From Desulfofustis sp. (GTDB lineage Bacteria > Desulfobacterota > Desulfobulbia > Desulfobulbales > Desulfocapsaceae): 22,753 bases of DNA. Each line of letters opens with the position of its first letter. The stretch's first letter is position 1. The notes below the pieces were generated by a model. That model was not told the DNA's origin. It did no database searches and saw only the letters and a list, made by a program, of their open reading frames with translations. This document shows, piece by piece, positions 7,091 through 14,988 of the stretch. The DNA lies in assembly GCA_030145365.1 (NCBI GenBank), contig JAQYVS010000262.1, forward strand, positions 1 to 22,753, in the 5' to 3' direction. The position numbers were made by a program, and so were the translations under genes.

Positions 7091-8065
7091 CTAACGTTTT
7101 TTTCCGGTGGAATATCGCGCCAGCAGTGACTGCAGTTTCCAGGGTGAAGACAAGCAGACGTTTTCCTCTTCACAAACGGACATAACATCACAAAATGCCA
7201 GAAACTCAGCCAGAGCATCGTCCACAGGGGTATCTTTACGGCTGATAATTCTGAGCTGACGCTTCATATCCACCCCTTCAATTTTCAAGCTTTTTAGCCA
7301 GCCGTTTTCCACCTCACGGCAAATCGTCAAGGCAGACAGACAGGCAACGCCCACACCGGATTCCACTGCGCGTTTTACCGATTCAGGGTGCCCCATCTCC
7401 ATGACAATCTTGACATCGTCCATGTGGTCCTTCATCTTTTCACGAAAAATAGCAGCCGTACCGGAGCCCTTCTCACGCATGATCCATCGGCTCTTGGGCA
7501 GGTCCCGCTCTATCTGAAAGGATTCGTTGTTAGCCAGCGGATCTGCCGGCGCCGTCAGAACAACGAGTTCGTCCTTGAACCAGGGACGAGCTAACAGACC
7601 GCTATCCGCCACCACCCCTTCTACAAAACCAATGTCCACTGTTGAGTCCTTAACCATTCCTTCAACGATCTTGGTGTTGTAGACCAGCATGTTGACCAGG
7701 ACTTTCGGGTGCGCTTTTTTAAAGGCGCCTATCAAGTATGGCAGGATATAGTTACCGACAGACGAACTGGCGGCAATATTTATCTGACCGCGCAATTTAT
7801 CGTTGCGCTCAGACATAATTGTTTCAATATTGCCGACCTGAGAAATGATATCTTTTCCCAGCGGTAGAAGATACCTGCCTCTGGCGTTGAGGATCAGACT
7901 TCTTCCGTGTCTGTCAAACAGTGATCCGCCAAGCTGGTTTTCCAGTTCTGCCAGAGCCATACTCACTGCAGATTGAGTGACAAACAACTTTTTGCTGGCT
8001 TTGGTAACCTGGGCAGTTTCGGCAACAGCTATGAAAATTTCCAGTTGTCTCAGAGTAATAGACAT
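7091..8065 (-). CDS. LysR-type transcriptional regulator
   Basis: The protein is 324 aa, typical for the family. Residues 1-65 form the winged helix-turn-helix (LRQLEIFIAVAE, then QSAVSMALAELENQLGGSLFDRHGR). Residues ~90-295 form the periplasmic-binding-protein-like effector domain (INIAASSSVGNYILPYLIGAF). The sequence resembles the CysB/CbbR/YeiE side of the family, but the effector cannot be told from sequence. It is divergent from the nuo operon with a 275-base gap that carries the operon promoter. This placement is the usual one for a LysR regulator and its target, so control of nuo is a reasonable inference but not proven. The C-terminus extends ~25 residues past the effector domain. Confidence 0.92.
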   Translation of the reverse strand: MSITLRQLEIFIAVAETAQVTKASKKLFVTQSAVSMALAELENQLGGSLFDRHGRSLILNARGRYLLPLGKDIISQVGNIETIMSERNDKLRGQINIAASSSVGNYILPYLIGAFKKAHPKVLVNMLVYNTKIVEGMVKDSTVDIGFVEGVVADSGLLARPWFKDELVVLTAPADPLANNESFQIERDLPKSRWIMREKGSGTAAIFREKMKDHMDDVKIVMEMGHPESVKRAVESGVGVACLSALTICREVENGWLKSLKIEGVDMKRQLRIISRKDTPVDDALAEFLAFCDVMSVCEEENVCLSSPWKLQSLLARYSTGKKR

Positions 8066-8185
8066 ACTTTGTTTCCAGATTCAGTTTTTTTGATAGTTTA
8101 CATCTTTTTTATTTAAATTGCACTCGAAATCATCGTGGTCGGCAAAGTTATCCAGAGTCATTGCCAATAGATAGAAGGTGTAATT

Positions 8186-8200
8186 CTTTATAAATATAAG
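8186..8200. promoter_or_regulatory. Possible LysR-type binding site (T-N11-A)
   Basis: CTTTATAAATATAAG has outer arms CTT/AAG and fits the loose T-N11-A pattern of LysR-type operators. It lies about 45 bases upstream of the -35 element of the nuo promoter, in the gap shared with the divergent LysR gene. In AT-rich DNA such a pattern is common by chance. Confidence 0.25.
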
Positions 8201-8243
8201 TAGTTATCACAGCAAATACCTACAACGTGGGAGTAAAAAAAAA

Positions 8244-8272
8244 TTGACAGGGACAAAACCATTCTTTATGAT
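8244..8272 (+). promoter_or_regulatory. Strong sigma70-type promoter of the nuo operon
   Basis: A perfect -35 TTGACA (8244-8249), an exact 17-base spacer and -10 TATGAT (8267-8272, five of six consensus bases) are followed about 70 bases later by nuoA. An A-run lies just upstream of the -35. A strong ribosome binding site (AAGGAGA) precedes nuoA. This is the best promoter match in the window and implies high basal expression. Confidence 0.8.
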
Positions 8273-8340
8273 GTGTTCGTTTTGCCAATCCACGAAACGG
8301 CCTAACCGGCTGTCTTCATACACGATTAAGGAGAGATTGC

Positions 8341-8754
8341 ATGGATTTTTCCGTTTTTCTGTATCGCGATGACATTTTGTGGATAACTGCCTTCACTTTA
8401 GGCGGTCTCACCTTCGCCCTCGGGCCAATCATCATAGTCTATTTACTCATGCCTCGTAAAACGAGGCAAATCGATGGCAAAACCGACCAGTTCATCGAAT
8501 GCGGTATGGATCCGATCGGTGACAGCTGGATTCGCTACGGAGTTGTTTTCTACTTATACGCCCTGATCTTTCTTGCCTTTGACGTTGATGTGCTTTTTCT
8601 CTTCCCGGTAGCCTTGGCCTATAACGACGACATGTTCGTTATCCGGGATTTTATCGAAATCGTCTTATTCGTCGGTATATTATCACTGGCAATTGTTTAT
8701 GCCTGGATCAAGGGAGTATTTAAGTGGGAACGAAAAACGTATCTCCACCGTTAG
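8341..8754 (+). CDS. nuoA: Complex I-like subunit NuoA
   Basis: The protein is 137 aa with three membrane helices, as usual for NuoA/ND3. The conserved loop ECGMDPIGDSWIRYGVVFYLYA is present. The second-helix motif reads FDVDVLFLFP, where most bacterial NuoA proteins have FDVE; Asp replaces the conserved Glu but keeps the charge. NuoA sits at the junction of the peripheral and membrane arms near the quinone site. The ATG has a strong AAGGAGA ribosome binding site and is the first gene of a 13-gene operon. nuoB overlaps its end by 31 bases. Confidence 0.96.
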   Translation: MDFSVFLYRDDILWITAFTLGGLTFALGPIIIVYLLMPRKTRQIDGKTDQFIECGMDPIGDSWIRYGVVFYLYALIFLAFDVDVLFLFPVALAYNDDMFVIRDFIEIVLFVGILSLAIVYAWIKGVFKWERKTYLHR

Positions 8755-9257
8755 ACACGGTACCATCGTCGTTTGTTCAGTTTGCTGTTGCTGATAAACT
8801 AATCAATCTTTGTCGGGCCAATTCCCTGTGGCCTCTGACCTTTGGTATTGCCTGCTGTGCCATCGAAATGATGGCCACTGGCGCCGCCAGATTTGATCTC
8901 TCCAGATTCGGCGCTGAGGTTTTCAGACCCTCCGCCAGACAAAGTGATCTGATGATCGTTGCCGGAACAATCTCCAAAAAAATGGCTCCGGGAATAAAAA
9001 CCCTCTACGATCAGATGCCCGAACCTAAATGGGTAATCGCGCTGGGTAATTGTGCGATTTCCGGTGGCCCTTTTGTTTTTGAAGGACAGTACGGAATTGT
9101 AGAAGGAGCCGATCAATTTCTCCCGGTTGATGTATACGTGCCCGGTTGTCCTCCAAGACCCGAGGCCTTAATAGAGGGAATTATTGAACTTGAACACAAG
9201 ATCACCGGTTGGCGCCGGTGGCCTAAAGTCAAACCGGAGTGGCAGGAAACCACCTAA
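8724..9257 (+). CDS. nuoB: Complex I-like subunit NuoB (N2 cluster)
   Basis: The protein is 177 aa. It carries the four cysteines for the terminal [4Fe-4S] cluster N2: C44 and C45 (GIACCAIEMM), C110 (GNCAISGG) and C142 (VPGCPPRPE). It passes electrons to quinone together with NuoD. The start is a GTG at 8724, inside the nuoA frame, with GGGAG upstream. The next in-frame Met lies beyond the first cluster cysteines, so this start or one very near it is required. The 31-base overlap with nuoA suggests coupled translation. Confidence 0.96.
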   Translation: MGTKNVSPPLDTVPSSFVQFAVADKLINLCRANSLWPLTFGIACCAIEMMATGAARFDLSRFGAEVFRPSARQSDLMIVAGTISKKMAPGIKTLYDQMPEPKWVIALGNCAISGGPFVFEGQYGIVEGADQFLPVDVYVPGCPPRPEALIEGIIELEHKITGWRRWPKVKPEWQETT

Positions 9258-9293
9258 TCAAAACAGATCCACTTTGCAGGACAAAGAGAGCAT

Positions 9294-9812
9294 ATGAATA
9301 TTCAGGAAAAGACCAAAGAGACGTTATCTGTGTTGTTTACAGATCAGCAGTCCCCCCCTGTTCCCGAACCTGAAGATTCAGAAGAAAGCGATAAAAAGCA
9401 GCTTCCACGAGAAAACGGCATTATCGAGCAAGACTACCAGACCAAAGGTTTTCATCTCGACATTCTGCTTGGTCCAGACCAACTGGTGGAAGCGACTCAG
9501 ATGATCTTTGATCTCGGCTACTATCTGGAGTCGATTACCGGCGTTGACTGGATTAAAGATAATCAGCTCGAAACAGTATATGATTTCAGCCGATATGATT
9601 TTGATCTCTGCCGGGTAGTGGTTCGCACCAGAATCGCTCGATCCGATCCACACCTGCCGACAATCACCCCAATATACACCGGTGCCTCCTGGCATGAGCG
9701 GGAGACCCACGATTTTTTCGGTATCGTCTTTGACGGACATCCTCACCTGATCCCGCTGCTTCTCCCCGAAGATGCCGATTTCCACCCCCTTCTGAAGGAT
9801 TTTAAGGCATGA
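9294..9812 (+). CDS. nuoC: Complex I-like subunit NuoC
   Basis: The protein is 172 aa and separate from NuoD, not fused as in enterobacteria. The 30-kDa-subunit signature is near the end (ASWHERETHDFFGIVFDGHP), followed by LLLPEDADFHPLLKDF. The first ~45 residues form a Pro/Glu/Ser/Lys-rich, probably disordered extension. It belongs to the hydrophilic connecting module beside NuoB, D and I. nuoD overlaps its stop by four bases (ATGA). Confidence 0.95.
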   Translation: MNIQEKTKETLSVLFTDQQSPPVPEPEDSEESDKKQLPRENGIIEQDYQTKGFHLDILLGPDQLVEATQMIFDLGYYLESITGVDWIKDNQLETVYDFSRYDFDLCRVVVRTRIARSDPHLPTITPIYTGASWHERETHDFFGIVFDGHPHLIPLLLPEDADFHPLLKDFKA

Positions 9813-10927
9813 ACAAACCTATTGAACTCCAGAAGGACGAAACGTTTGTACTAAACGTCGGTCCCCAGCATCCTGCCACCCACGGCGTCCTAAGGGTCAA
9901 AATGACCATGGACGGTGAATATATCTATAACGCCGAAACGGTACTGGGATACATACACCGGATGCACGAAAAAATGGCCGAGAACCGGACCTATCCCCAA
10001 TATATGCCGAATATGGGTCGTCTGGACTATCTTTCTGCGATGGCCTTTAACCACGGATATGCACTGGTGGTTGAACGGGCCTGTGGAATTGAAGTCCCGG
10101 AACGGGCGGAGTACATCCGAGTAATTACCGTTGAGCTCAACAGAATTTCCTCTCACCTGGTCTGGCTCGGCGCCTATGTCCTCGACCTTGGTGGCTTCAC
10201 GCCGCTGATGTACTGCTTCGATGATCGGGAGCAAATACTTGATCTGCTCGAAGCGGTCACCGGGTCCAGGCTGACCTACTGCTATTTTCGTTTTGGCGGT
10301 ATTTATAACGATATTGATGACGATTTCATCAACGGTACCCGCGAATTTATCAAGCGAATGCGGAAAGAGCTGAAAATGTACGCCAAGCTTGTTACCGGCA
10401 ACATTATTTTAATGAGACGCCTGAAAGGACACGGCATGGTCGACCAGGACATGTGCCAGCGTTATGGTGCTACTGGTCCGGTGGCCCGGGGTTCCGGTCT
10501 CAATTATGACGTTCGCAGAAATGAACCCTATTCTGTTTATCCCGAGTTTGATTTCGATATTCCGGTCTATTCCGAATGTGATTCATTTGCCCGTTACCTC
10601 GTACGGATGGATGAAATCGAACAATCTCTGCGTATCATCGAGCAGGCACTGGACAAATTACCCGACGGCCCAGTTAACCCGAAGAAGAAACCGAAACTTA
10701 TCAAGCCACCACCGGGCGACTATTTCGCCGCTGTGGAAACTGCACGGGGCAATTTTGGCATCCGGATGGTCAGCGATGGAACAAAAAATGCCTACCGGCT
10801 GAAATTGCGCTCACCAACCTATTCCAACATGCATTTATTCGACGAAGCCTGCCGGGGAATGCTTATTGCCGACGCCTTAGCCTTCATGGGGAGTCTTGAC
10901 CTGGTTATTCCCGAGATGGACCGGTAA
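9809..10927 (+). CDS. nuoD: Complex I-like subunit NuoD (quinone-site 49-kDa subunit)
   Basis: The protein is 372 aa. The N-terminal GPQHPATHGVLRV supplies the loop histidines H21 and H25, and the quinone-binding Tyr is Y74 in NMGRLDYLSAMAFN. It lacks the paired CxxC motifs of the homologous [NiFe]-hydrogenase large subunits, so it is a NuoD and not a hydrogenase. It forms the quinone pocket with NuoB and NuoH. It overlaps nuoC by four bases, and nuoH follows after 11 bases. Confidence 0.97.
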   Translation: MNKPIELQKDETFVLNVGPQHPATHGVLRVKMTMDGEYIYNAETVLGYIHRMHEKMAENRTYPQYMPNMGRLDYLSAMAFNHGYALVVERACGIEVPERAEYIRVITVELNRISSHLVWLGAYVLDLGGFTPLMYCFDDREQILDLLEAVTGSRLTYCYFRFGGIYNDIDDDFINGTREFIKRMRKELKMYAKLVTGNIILMRRLKGHGMVDQDMCQRYGATGPVARGSGLNYDVRRNEPYSVYPEFDFDIPVYSECDSFARYLVRMDEIEQSLRIIEQALDKLPDGPVNPKKKPKLIKPPPGDYFAAVETARGNFGIRMVSDGTKNAYRLKLRSPTYSNMHLFDEACRGMLIADALAFMGSLDLVIPEMDR

Positions 10928-10938
10928 CGGAGAATCTT

Positions 10939-11955
10939 ATGAGTCTGACACTGTTAAATGTTGTTGTCGCCGTCTTTATAGCAATCTGCTTTGTTGGTGC
11001 CAATGCCGCTTACCTCGTCTGGTGCGAACGAAAGGGAGCCGGACTGTATCAGCGCAGACCCGGACCTATGGAAAACGGTCCATGGGGATTGTTGCAGCCG
11101 CCAATTGACGGCGTCAAACTCATGACTAAGCAGTTGTTGATTCCGGGCGGTGTTGATAAGGCGCTCTTTATGGTGGCTCCGGTCCTGGCAATGTTTCCGG
11201 CCCTGATCAGTTTTGTTACCATTCCATTCAGCAGCAATATCGTAGCCCACTCGATCGATGTCGGTGTACTGATGATCTTTGCCTTTGCCGCATTGGGGAG
11301 TATGTCATTGCTCGTAGCAGGTTGGGGTTCAAGGAACAAATACTCGATGATTTCTTCGGTCCGAGCCGTTTCACAGACAGTCGCCTATGAAATCCCGTTA
11401 ATGATCACCACCATTACCGTAATCTTAATCTCGGGCTCACTGAATCTTACTGATATCGTCCAGCAGCAACTCGGTGGGTTCTGGAGCTGGAACATCTGGC
11501 CGCTGCAGAAACAGGTCGGGTTCAATCTCCTGATGCCGATTTCTTTTCTGATACTGTTTGTCTGTTCGGTGGCGGAAACCAACCGAGCCCCTTTTGACCT
11601 TGGAGAAGCCGAAAGTGAGTTGGTCGCAGGGTTTCACACCGAATACTCAAGTATGGGCTTCGGTCTGTTTTTCATGGGAGAATACGCCAATATCGTTATC
11701 GGAGCCTGCCTGACAACCATTCTTTTTCTCGGTGGTTGGGCCTGTCCGATCGGTGATCTCGGTTTCTTTCCGTTTAATCACAATGTCGGTTGGTTCCTGC
11801 TGAAAATTTATTTGATTATTTTCGTCTTTATCTGGATCCGGTGGACCTTTCCGCGCACTACAATATATGGACTTTTAAATCTATCGTGGAAATACCTGAT
11901 ACCGATATCGCTGTTTAACCTGCTGCTGACGGCAGGACTACTGAAGGTATTTTGA
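10939..11955 (+). CDS. nuoH: Complex I-like subunit NuoH
   Basis: The protein is 338 aa with about eight predicted membrane helices. The quinone-chamber loop is fully conserved: AETNRAPFDLGEAESELVAGFHTEYSSMGF. The early loop reads GPMENGPWGLLQPPIDGVKL, a variant of the usual GPNRVGP-type motif. NuoH links the quinone cavity to the ion-pumping arm. The ribosome binding site is CGGAGA. nuoI starts two bases after its stop. Confidence 0.97.
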   Translation: MSLTLLNVVVAVFIAICFVGANAAYLVWCERKGAGLYQRRPGPMENGPWGLLQPPIDGVKLMTKQLLIPGGVDKALFMVAPVLAMFPALISFVTIPFSSNIVAHSIDVGVLMIFAFAALGSMSLLVAGWGSRNKYSMISSVRAVSQTVAYEIPLMITTITVILISGSLNLTDIVQQQLGGFWSWNIWPLQKQVGFNLLMPISFLILFVCSVAETNRAPFDLGEAESELVAGFHTEYSSMGFGLFFMGEYANIVIGACLTTILFLGGWACPIGDLGFFPFNHNVGWFLLKIYLIIFVFIWIRWTFPRTTIYGLLNLSWKYLIPISLFNLLLTAGLLKVF

Positions 11956-11956
11956 T

Positions 11957-12397
11957 ATGGGCGGTTATTTTTCAGATTTATTCAGCGGCACCAAATCACT
12001 GCTGGACGGCATGTTGGTGACCATCAAAGAATTTCCCCGCAAACCGGTAACCGTTAATTACCCCCATGAGTCACTTAAGATGTACCCCCGCTTTCGTGGC
12101 CATATTGAACTCATTGGCGATGAGGAGGGAAATGCCAACTGCATCGTTTGCGGTATGTGTCAGCGAGCCTGTCCCTCCGGTTGCATCACCTTATCCGGTG
12201 AAAAACCTGAAGGGAGTAAAAAAAAGGTATTAACCAGCTATATTCTGGATTTTACCACATGCTCGCTCTGCGGTTCCTGCGTTGAATCATGTAATTTCGA
12301 TGCTGTGCAATTCTCCAATGAATACAACCTGGCCTCGACAAGAAAAGAGGATTTTATTTTCGATTTGCTAAAACGATTAGAGGAACAGAATACATGA
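11957..12397 (+). CDS. nuoI: Complex I-like subunit NuoI (2x[4Fe-4S])
   Basis: The protein is 146 aa. Two ferredoxin-type motifs are visible: C62-C65-C68-C72 followed by Pro (CIVCGMCQRACP) and C102-C105-C108-C112 (CSLCGSCVESCNF). The usual Pro after the last cysteine is Asn in the second motif. Together they hold clusters N6a and N6b that feed N2. With no NuoEFG encoded here, NuoI is the likely entry point for an external donor. nuoJ overlaps its stop by four bases. Confidence 0.96.
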   Translation: MGGYFSDLFSGTKSLLDGMLVTIKEFPRKPVTVNYPHESLKMYPRFRGHIELIGDEEGNANCIVCGMCQRACPSGCITLSGEKPEGSKKKVLTSYILDFTTCSLCGSCVESCNFDAVQFSNEYNLASTRKEDFIFDLLKRLEEQNT

Positions 12398-12927
12398 GCC
12401 CTGTCCAGTCGCCCGACCTGTTCAGTGCCGACGGCATGGCAGGTCTGATTTTTTTGATCATGATCGGTGTAACCTTGGCCGGAGGTTTTATTGCCGCCAC
12501 TGCAGAACGGCTGCTACGTGCACTTGCCGGAATCGTCATCTGTTTCACCGGGGTGGCAGGCTTTTACTACTTTCTCAACTCTCCGTTCATGGCAATGATG
12601 CAGATTCTGATCTATGTCGGGGCAATTTGTGTCACCATTTCATTTGCTATTATGCTCGCTGCCCCTGAAGAAAAACAAAAAGTAGGCTCGGCAAACCTGT
12701 TGTCTGGACCGATCGGTTTCATGGTTGCCGCCCTGGTCTTCGGCTCAATGACGGCTCTGGCTTTACGCACGGAATGGAAACCTTTAGCGAAGACTGCCAG
12801 CGGTTCTGTCAGAGAAATCGGCATACATCTGCTGACCACATATTCCATGGTCTTTGAACTGATCTCCATCGTGTTACTTATAGCGATCATCGGGGCAATT
12901 GTAATCGCCCGCGGTGGGAGGACGTAA
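12394..12927 (+). CDS. nuoJ: Complex I-like subunit NuoJ
   Basis: The protein is 177 aa with about five predicted membrane helices. The third-helix segment LIYVGAICVTISFAIML corresponds to the conserved NuoJ helix whose pi-bulge turns during coupling. It starts within the nuoI stop (ATGA) and ends one base before the preferred nuoK start. It is of ordinary length for the family. Confidence 0.94.
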   Translation: MSPVQSPDLFSADGMAGLIFLIMIGVTLAGGFIAATAERLLRALAGIVICFTGVAGFYYFLNSPFMAMMQILIYVGAICVTISFAIMLAAPEEKQKVGSANLLSGPIGFMVAALVFGSMTALALRTEWKPLAKTASGSVREIGIHLLTTYSMVFELISIVLLIAIIGAIVIARGGRT

Positions 12928-12928
12928 T

Positions 12929-13255
12929 ATGTCGCTGCTTGCCATTCACCAGTATCTGACCACCTATCTCGTTTTTGGGGCTCTGCTGTTCAGTCTTGGA
13001 ATTTACGGGTTGGTAACCAGGAAAACCTTGATCGGGATGCTCATTGCCGCCGAGTTGATGCTTGCCGGAGTATCGATCAATTTTATGGCTTTTAATCGCT
13101 TTCTGGCACCGGATCCGTCGGTGGGCCAGATTTTCACCCTGTTTATCATGGCCATAGCTGCAGCGGAAGCTGCCATTGGCCTTTCCATTGTCGTCGCCGT
13201 CTATCGACATTATAAAACGGTTGATGCTGAAGATCTGGTCAACCTGAAAGGCTAG
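12929..13255 (+). CDS. nuoK: Complex I-like subunit NuoK
   Basis: The protein is 108 aa with three predicted helices. The two membrane glutamates of NuoK/MrpC are present as E42 (LIAAELMLAGVSINF) and E80 (AIAAAEAAIGLSIVVA). I chose the ATG at 12929 because GGGAGG lies seven bases upstream; a GTG at 12914 overlapping nuoJ is the alternative and would add five residues. NuoK forms part of the proton path next to NuoN. Confidence 0.95.
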   Translation: MSLLAIHQYLTTYLVFGALLFSLGIYGLVTRKTLIGMLIAAELMLAGVSINFMAFNRFLAPDPSVGQIFTLFIMAIAAAEAAIGLSIVVAVYRHYKTVDAEDLVNLKG

Positions 13256-13261
13256 AAACTT

Positions 13262-14743
13262 ATGGACGCAAACACTATCGTCACATCGAAGCTGCTTATA
13301 GCCACCCTTGTTCCATTAATCGGAGCAATCGGTGTCATGCTCATAGGCAAAGACGAAAACCTGAGAGAAACCGTATCATCTGTTGCTTCGATAATTCTAT
13401 TTGTCCTCGTCTGTTCAATGATCCCGGCAATATTTGCCGGTAAAACACTCTATTACAACTTGTTCACTATCCTGCCCAATGTGACGATAACACTCAGAGC
13501 TGACCCGATGTCGATGATTTTTGCCATGGTCGCCTCCTCACTCTGGACAATTGCCGTCTTCTACTCAATGGGCTATATGCGTGGGCTCAATGAACATGCC
13601 CAGACACGGTTCAATGCCTGTTTCGCCATTGCCATATTTGGAGCCATTGGTGTTGCCTTCTCCGACAACTTGTTCACCATGTATCTGTTCTACGAGATCG
13701 TCTCCGTCTGCACCTATCCACTGGTTGCCCACCACCAGGACAAGGAAGGCTACGATGGCGGCCGGAAATATCTAGTCTACCTGACGGCCACAGCTAAAGC
13801 ATTTCTACTGCCGGCCATGATTTTAATTTATGTACTGACCGGAACACTTGATTTCGCCACCGATATTTCATCCGGTATTTTTCCAGATACGGTCGGCAAA
13901 CCATTGGTGGTCATGCTTTACATATTCTGTCTGTTCGGGTTCGCCAAAAATGGCATTATGCCGTTTCATCACTGGCTGCCTGGCGCCATGGTGGCTCCCA
14001 CTCCGGTTTCAGCCCTGCTGCATGCGGTTGCGGTGGTTAAGGTCGGTGTATTCTGCACCACAAGAGTCATGCTCTATGTATTCGGTGTCGACCTAATGGA
14101 TGCTTTCAATTTAGGTATTCCCACCGCCTATTTTGTTGGTTTCACTATTATCGTAGCCTCGGTCATTGCCCTGTCCAAGGACAATCTCAAGGCTCGACTT
14201 GCCTATTCGACAGTAAGCCAGCTCAGCTATATTATTTTGGGTGTTGCCCTGCTCACCCCGGCTGCCATTGAAGGCGGCCTGATCCATATCGTCAATCACG
14301 CCTTTGCCAAAATCACCCTGTTTTTCTGTGCCGGTGCGATATACGTGGCGGCTCATAAAAAAAACATTTCCGATATGGAAGGACTGGGCAAGGTAATGCC
14401 GTTTACTTTCGGGGCATTTGCCATCGCCTCTCTCTCCATGATCGGCGCACCTCCGGTGGCCGGTTTTGTCTCCAAATGGAAATTGCTCGTGGGATCGGTG
14501 CAGGCCCATCAAATGGGAATTCTTCTGATATTGATCACCTCCACACTGCTCAATGCTGCCTACTTCCTTCCGGTAACCTATCGGGCCTTTTTCGGTAAGA
14601 GACCGGCAAACGAACCGTATACCGGTATTAAAGAAGCACCACTCTCCATGCTGATACCAATTCTCATAGCTTGCTTTATTTCGATTGTTATCGGAATTTA
14701 TCCTAATTTCATGATGCACTTCGTCAAGGCGGTCACAGGATGA
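13262..14743 (+). CDS. Extra antiporter-like membrane subunit (MrpD/NuoM/NuoL superfamily)
   Basis: The protein is 493 aa with about 14 membrane helices, lacking the NuoL C-terminal arm. The ion-path residues of the superfamily are all visible: E145 in TM5 (LFYEIVSVCTYPLV), K229 in TM7 (FAKNGIMPFHHWLP), H254 and K260 in TM8 (LLHAVAVVKVGVF), and K405 near TM12 (GFVSKWKL). It lies where nuoL is usually found, but length and motifs are closer to MrpD-type antiporter subunits. Its stop overlaps the start of the 82-aa gene by four bases, so it is firmly part of the operon. It probably acts as an additional ion-translocating channel. The exact subfamily is uncertain. Confidence 0.88.
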   Translation: MDANTIVTSKLLIATLVPLIGAIGVMLIGKDENLRETVSSVASIILFVLVCSMIPAIFAGKTLYYNLFTILPNVTITLRADPMSMIFAMVASSLWTIAVFYSMGYMRGLNEHAQTRFNACFAIAIFGAIGVAFSDNLFTMYLFYEIVSVCTYPLVAHHQDKEGYDGGRKYLVYLTATAKAFLLPAMILIYVLTGTLDFATDISSGIFPDTVGKPLVVMLYIFCLFGFAKNGIMPFHHWLPGAMVAPTPVSALLHAVAVVKVGVFCTTRVMLYVFGVDLMDAFNLGIPTAYFVGFTIIVASVIALSKDNLKARLAYSTVSQLSYIILGVALLTPAAIEGGLIHIVNHAFAKITLFFCAGAIYVAAHKKNISDMEGLGKVMPFTFGAFAIASLSMIGAPPVAGFVSKWKLLVGSVQAHQMGILLILITSTLLNAAYFLPVTYRAFFGKRPANEPYTGIKEAPLSMLIPILIACFISIVIGIYPNFMMHFVKAVTG

Positions 14744-14988
14744 TACAGTTTATTGATTATCTGAGAGAACACCAGCGAGGCGTGCGCTACTGTTTATATG
14801 GAATCATGGCTGCAGTTCTGATCTGGAGTATAACGGTGGACACCTCACACGCCCATACCTGGGTTGAAAAGCATATTCCGGGTTTCTGGTCGATTTTCGC
14901 TATCGGTTCCTGCATTGTGCTGATCTTTTTTGCCCGCTGGCTTGCCAGGGCGGGAGTAGAAAGGGAGGAAGGCTACTATGACAACTAG
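14740..14988 (+). CDS. Small two-helix membrane protein of the complex I-like operon
   Basis: The protein is 82 aa with two predicted membrane helices at about residues 17-34 and 49-66. They are joined by a short His/Thr-rich loop (DTSHAHTWVEKHIPGFW) and followed by a charged tail (RAGVEREEGYYDN). I do not recognise a named family. It overlaps the preceding antiporter-like gene by four bases and the next by 11, so translation is coupled on both sides. This position suggests an accessory subunit between the two antiporter-like proteins. It is too short to be a degraded NuoK or NuoJ and lacks their motifs. Confidence 0.8.
   Translation: MIQFIDYLREHQRGVRYCLYGIMAAVLIWSITVDTSHAHTWVEKHIPGFWSIFAIGSCIVLIFFARWLARAGVEREEGYYDN

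Noticed and set aside
9809..10927. Possible [NiFe]-hydrogenase large subunit instead of NuoD
   Set aside because: The two CxxC metal-binding pairs of hydrogenases are absent, while the quinone-site His and Tyr motifs of NuoD are present.
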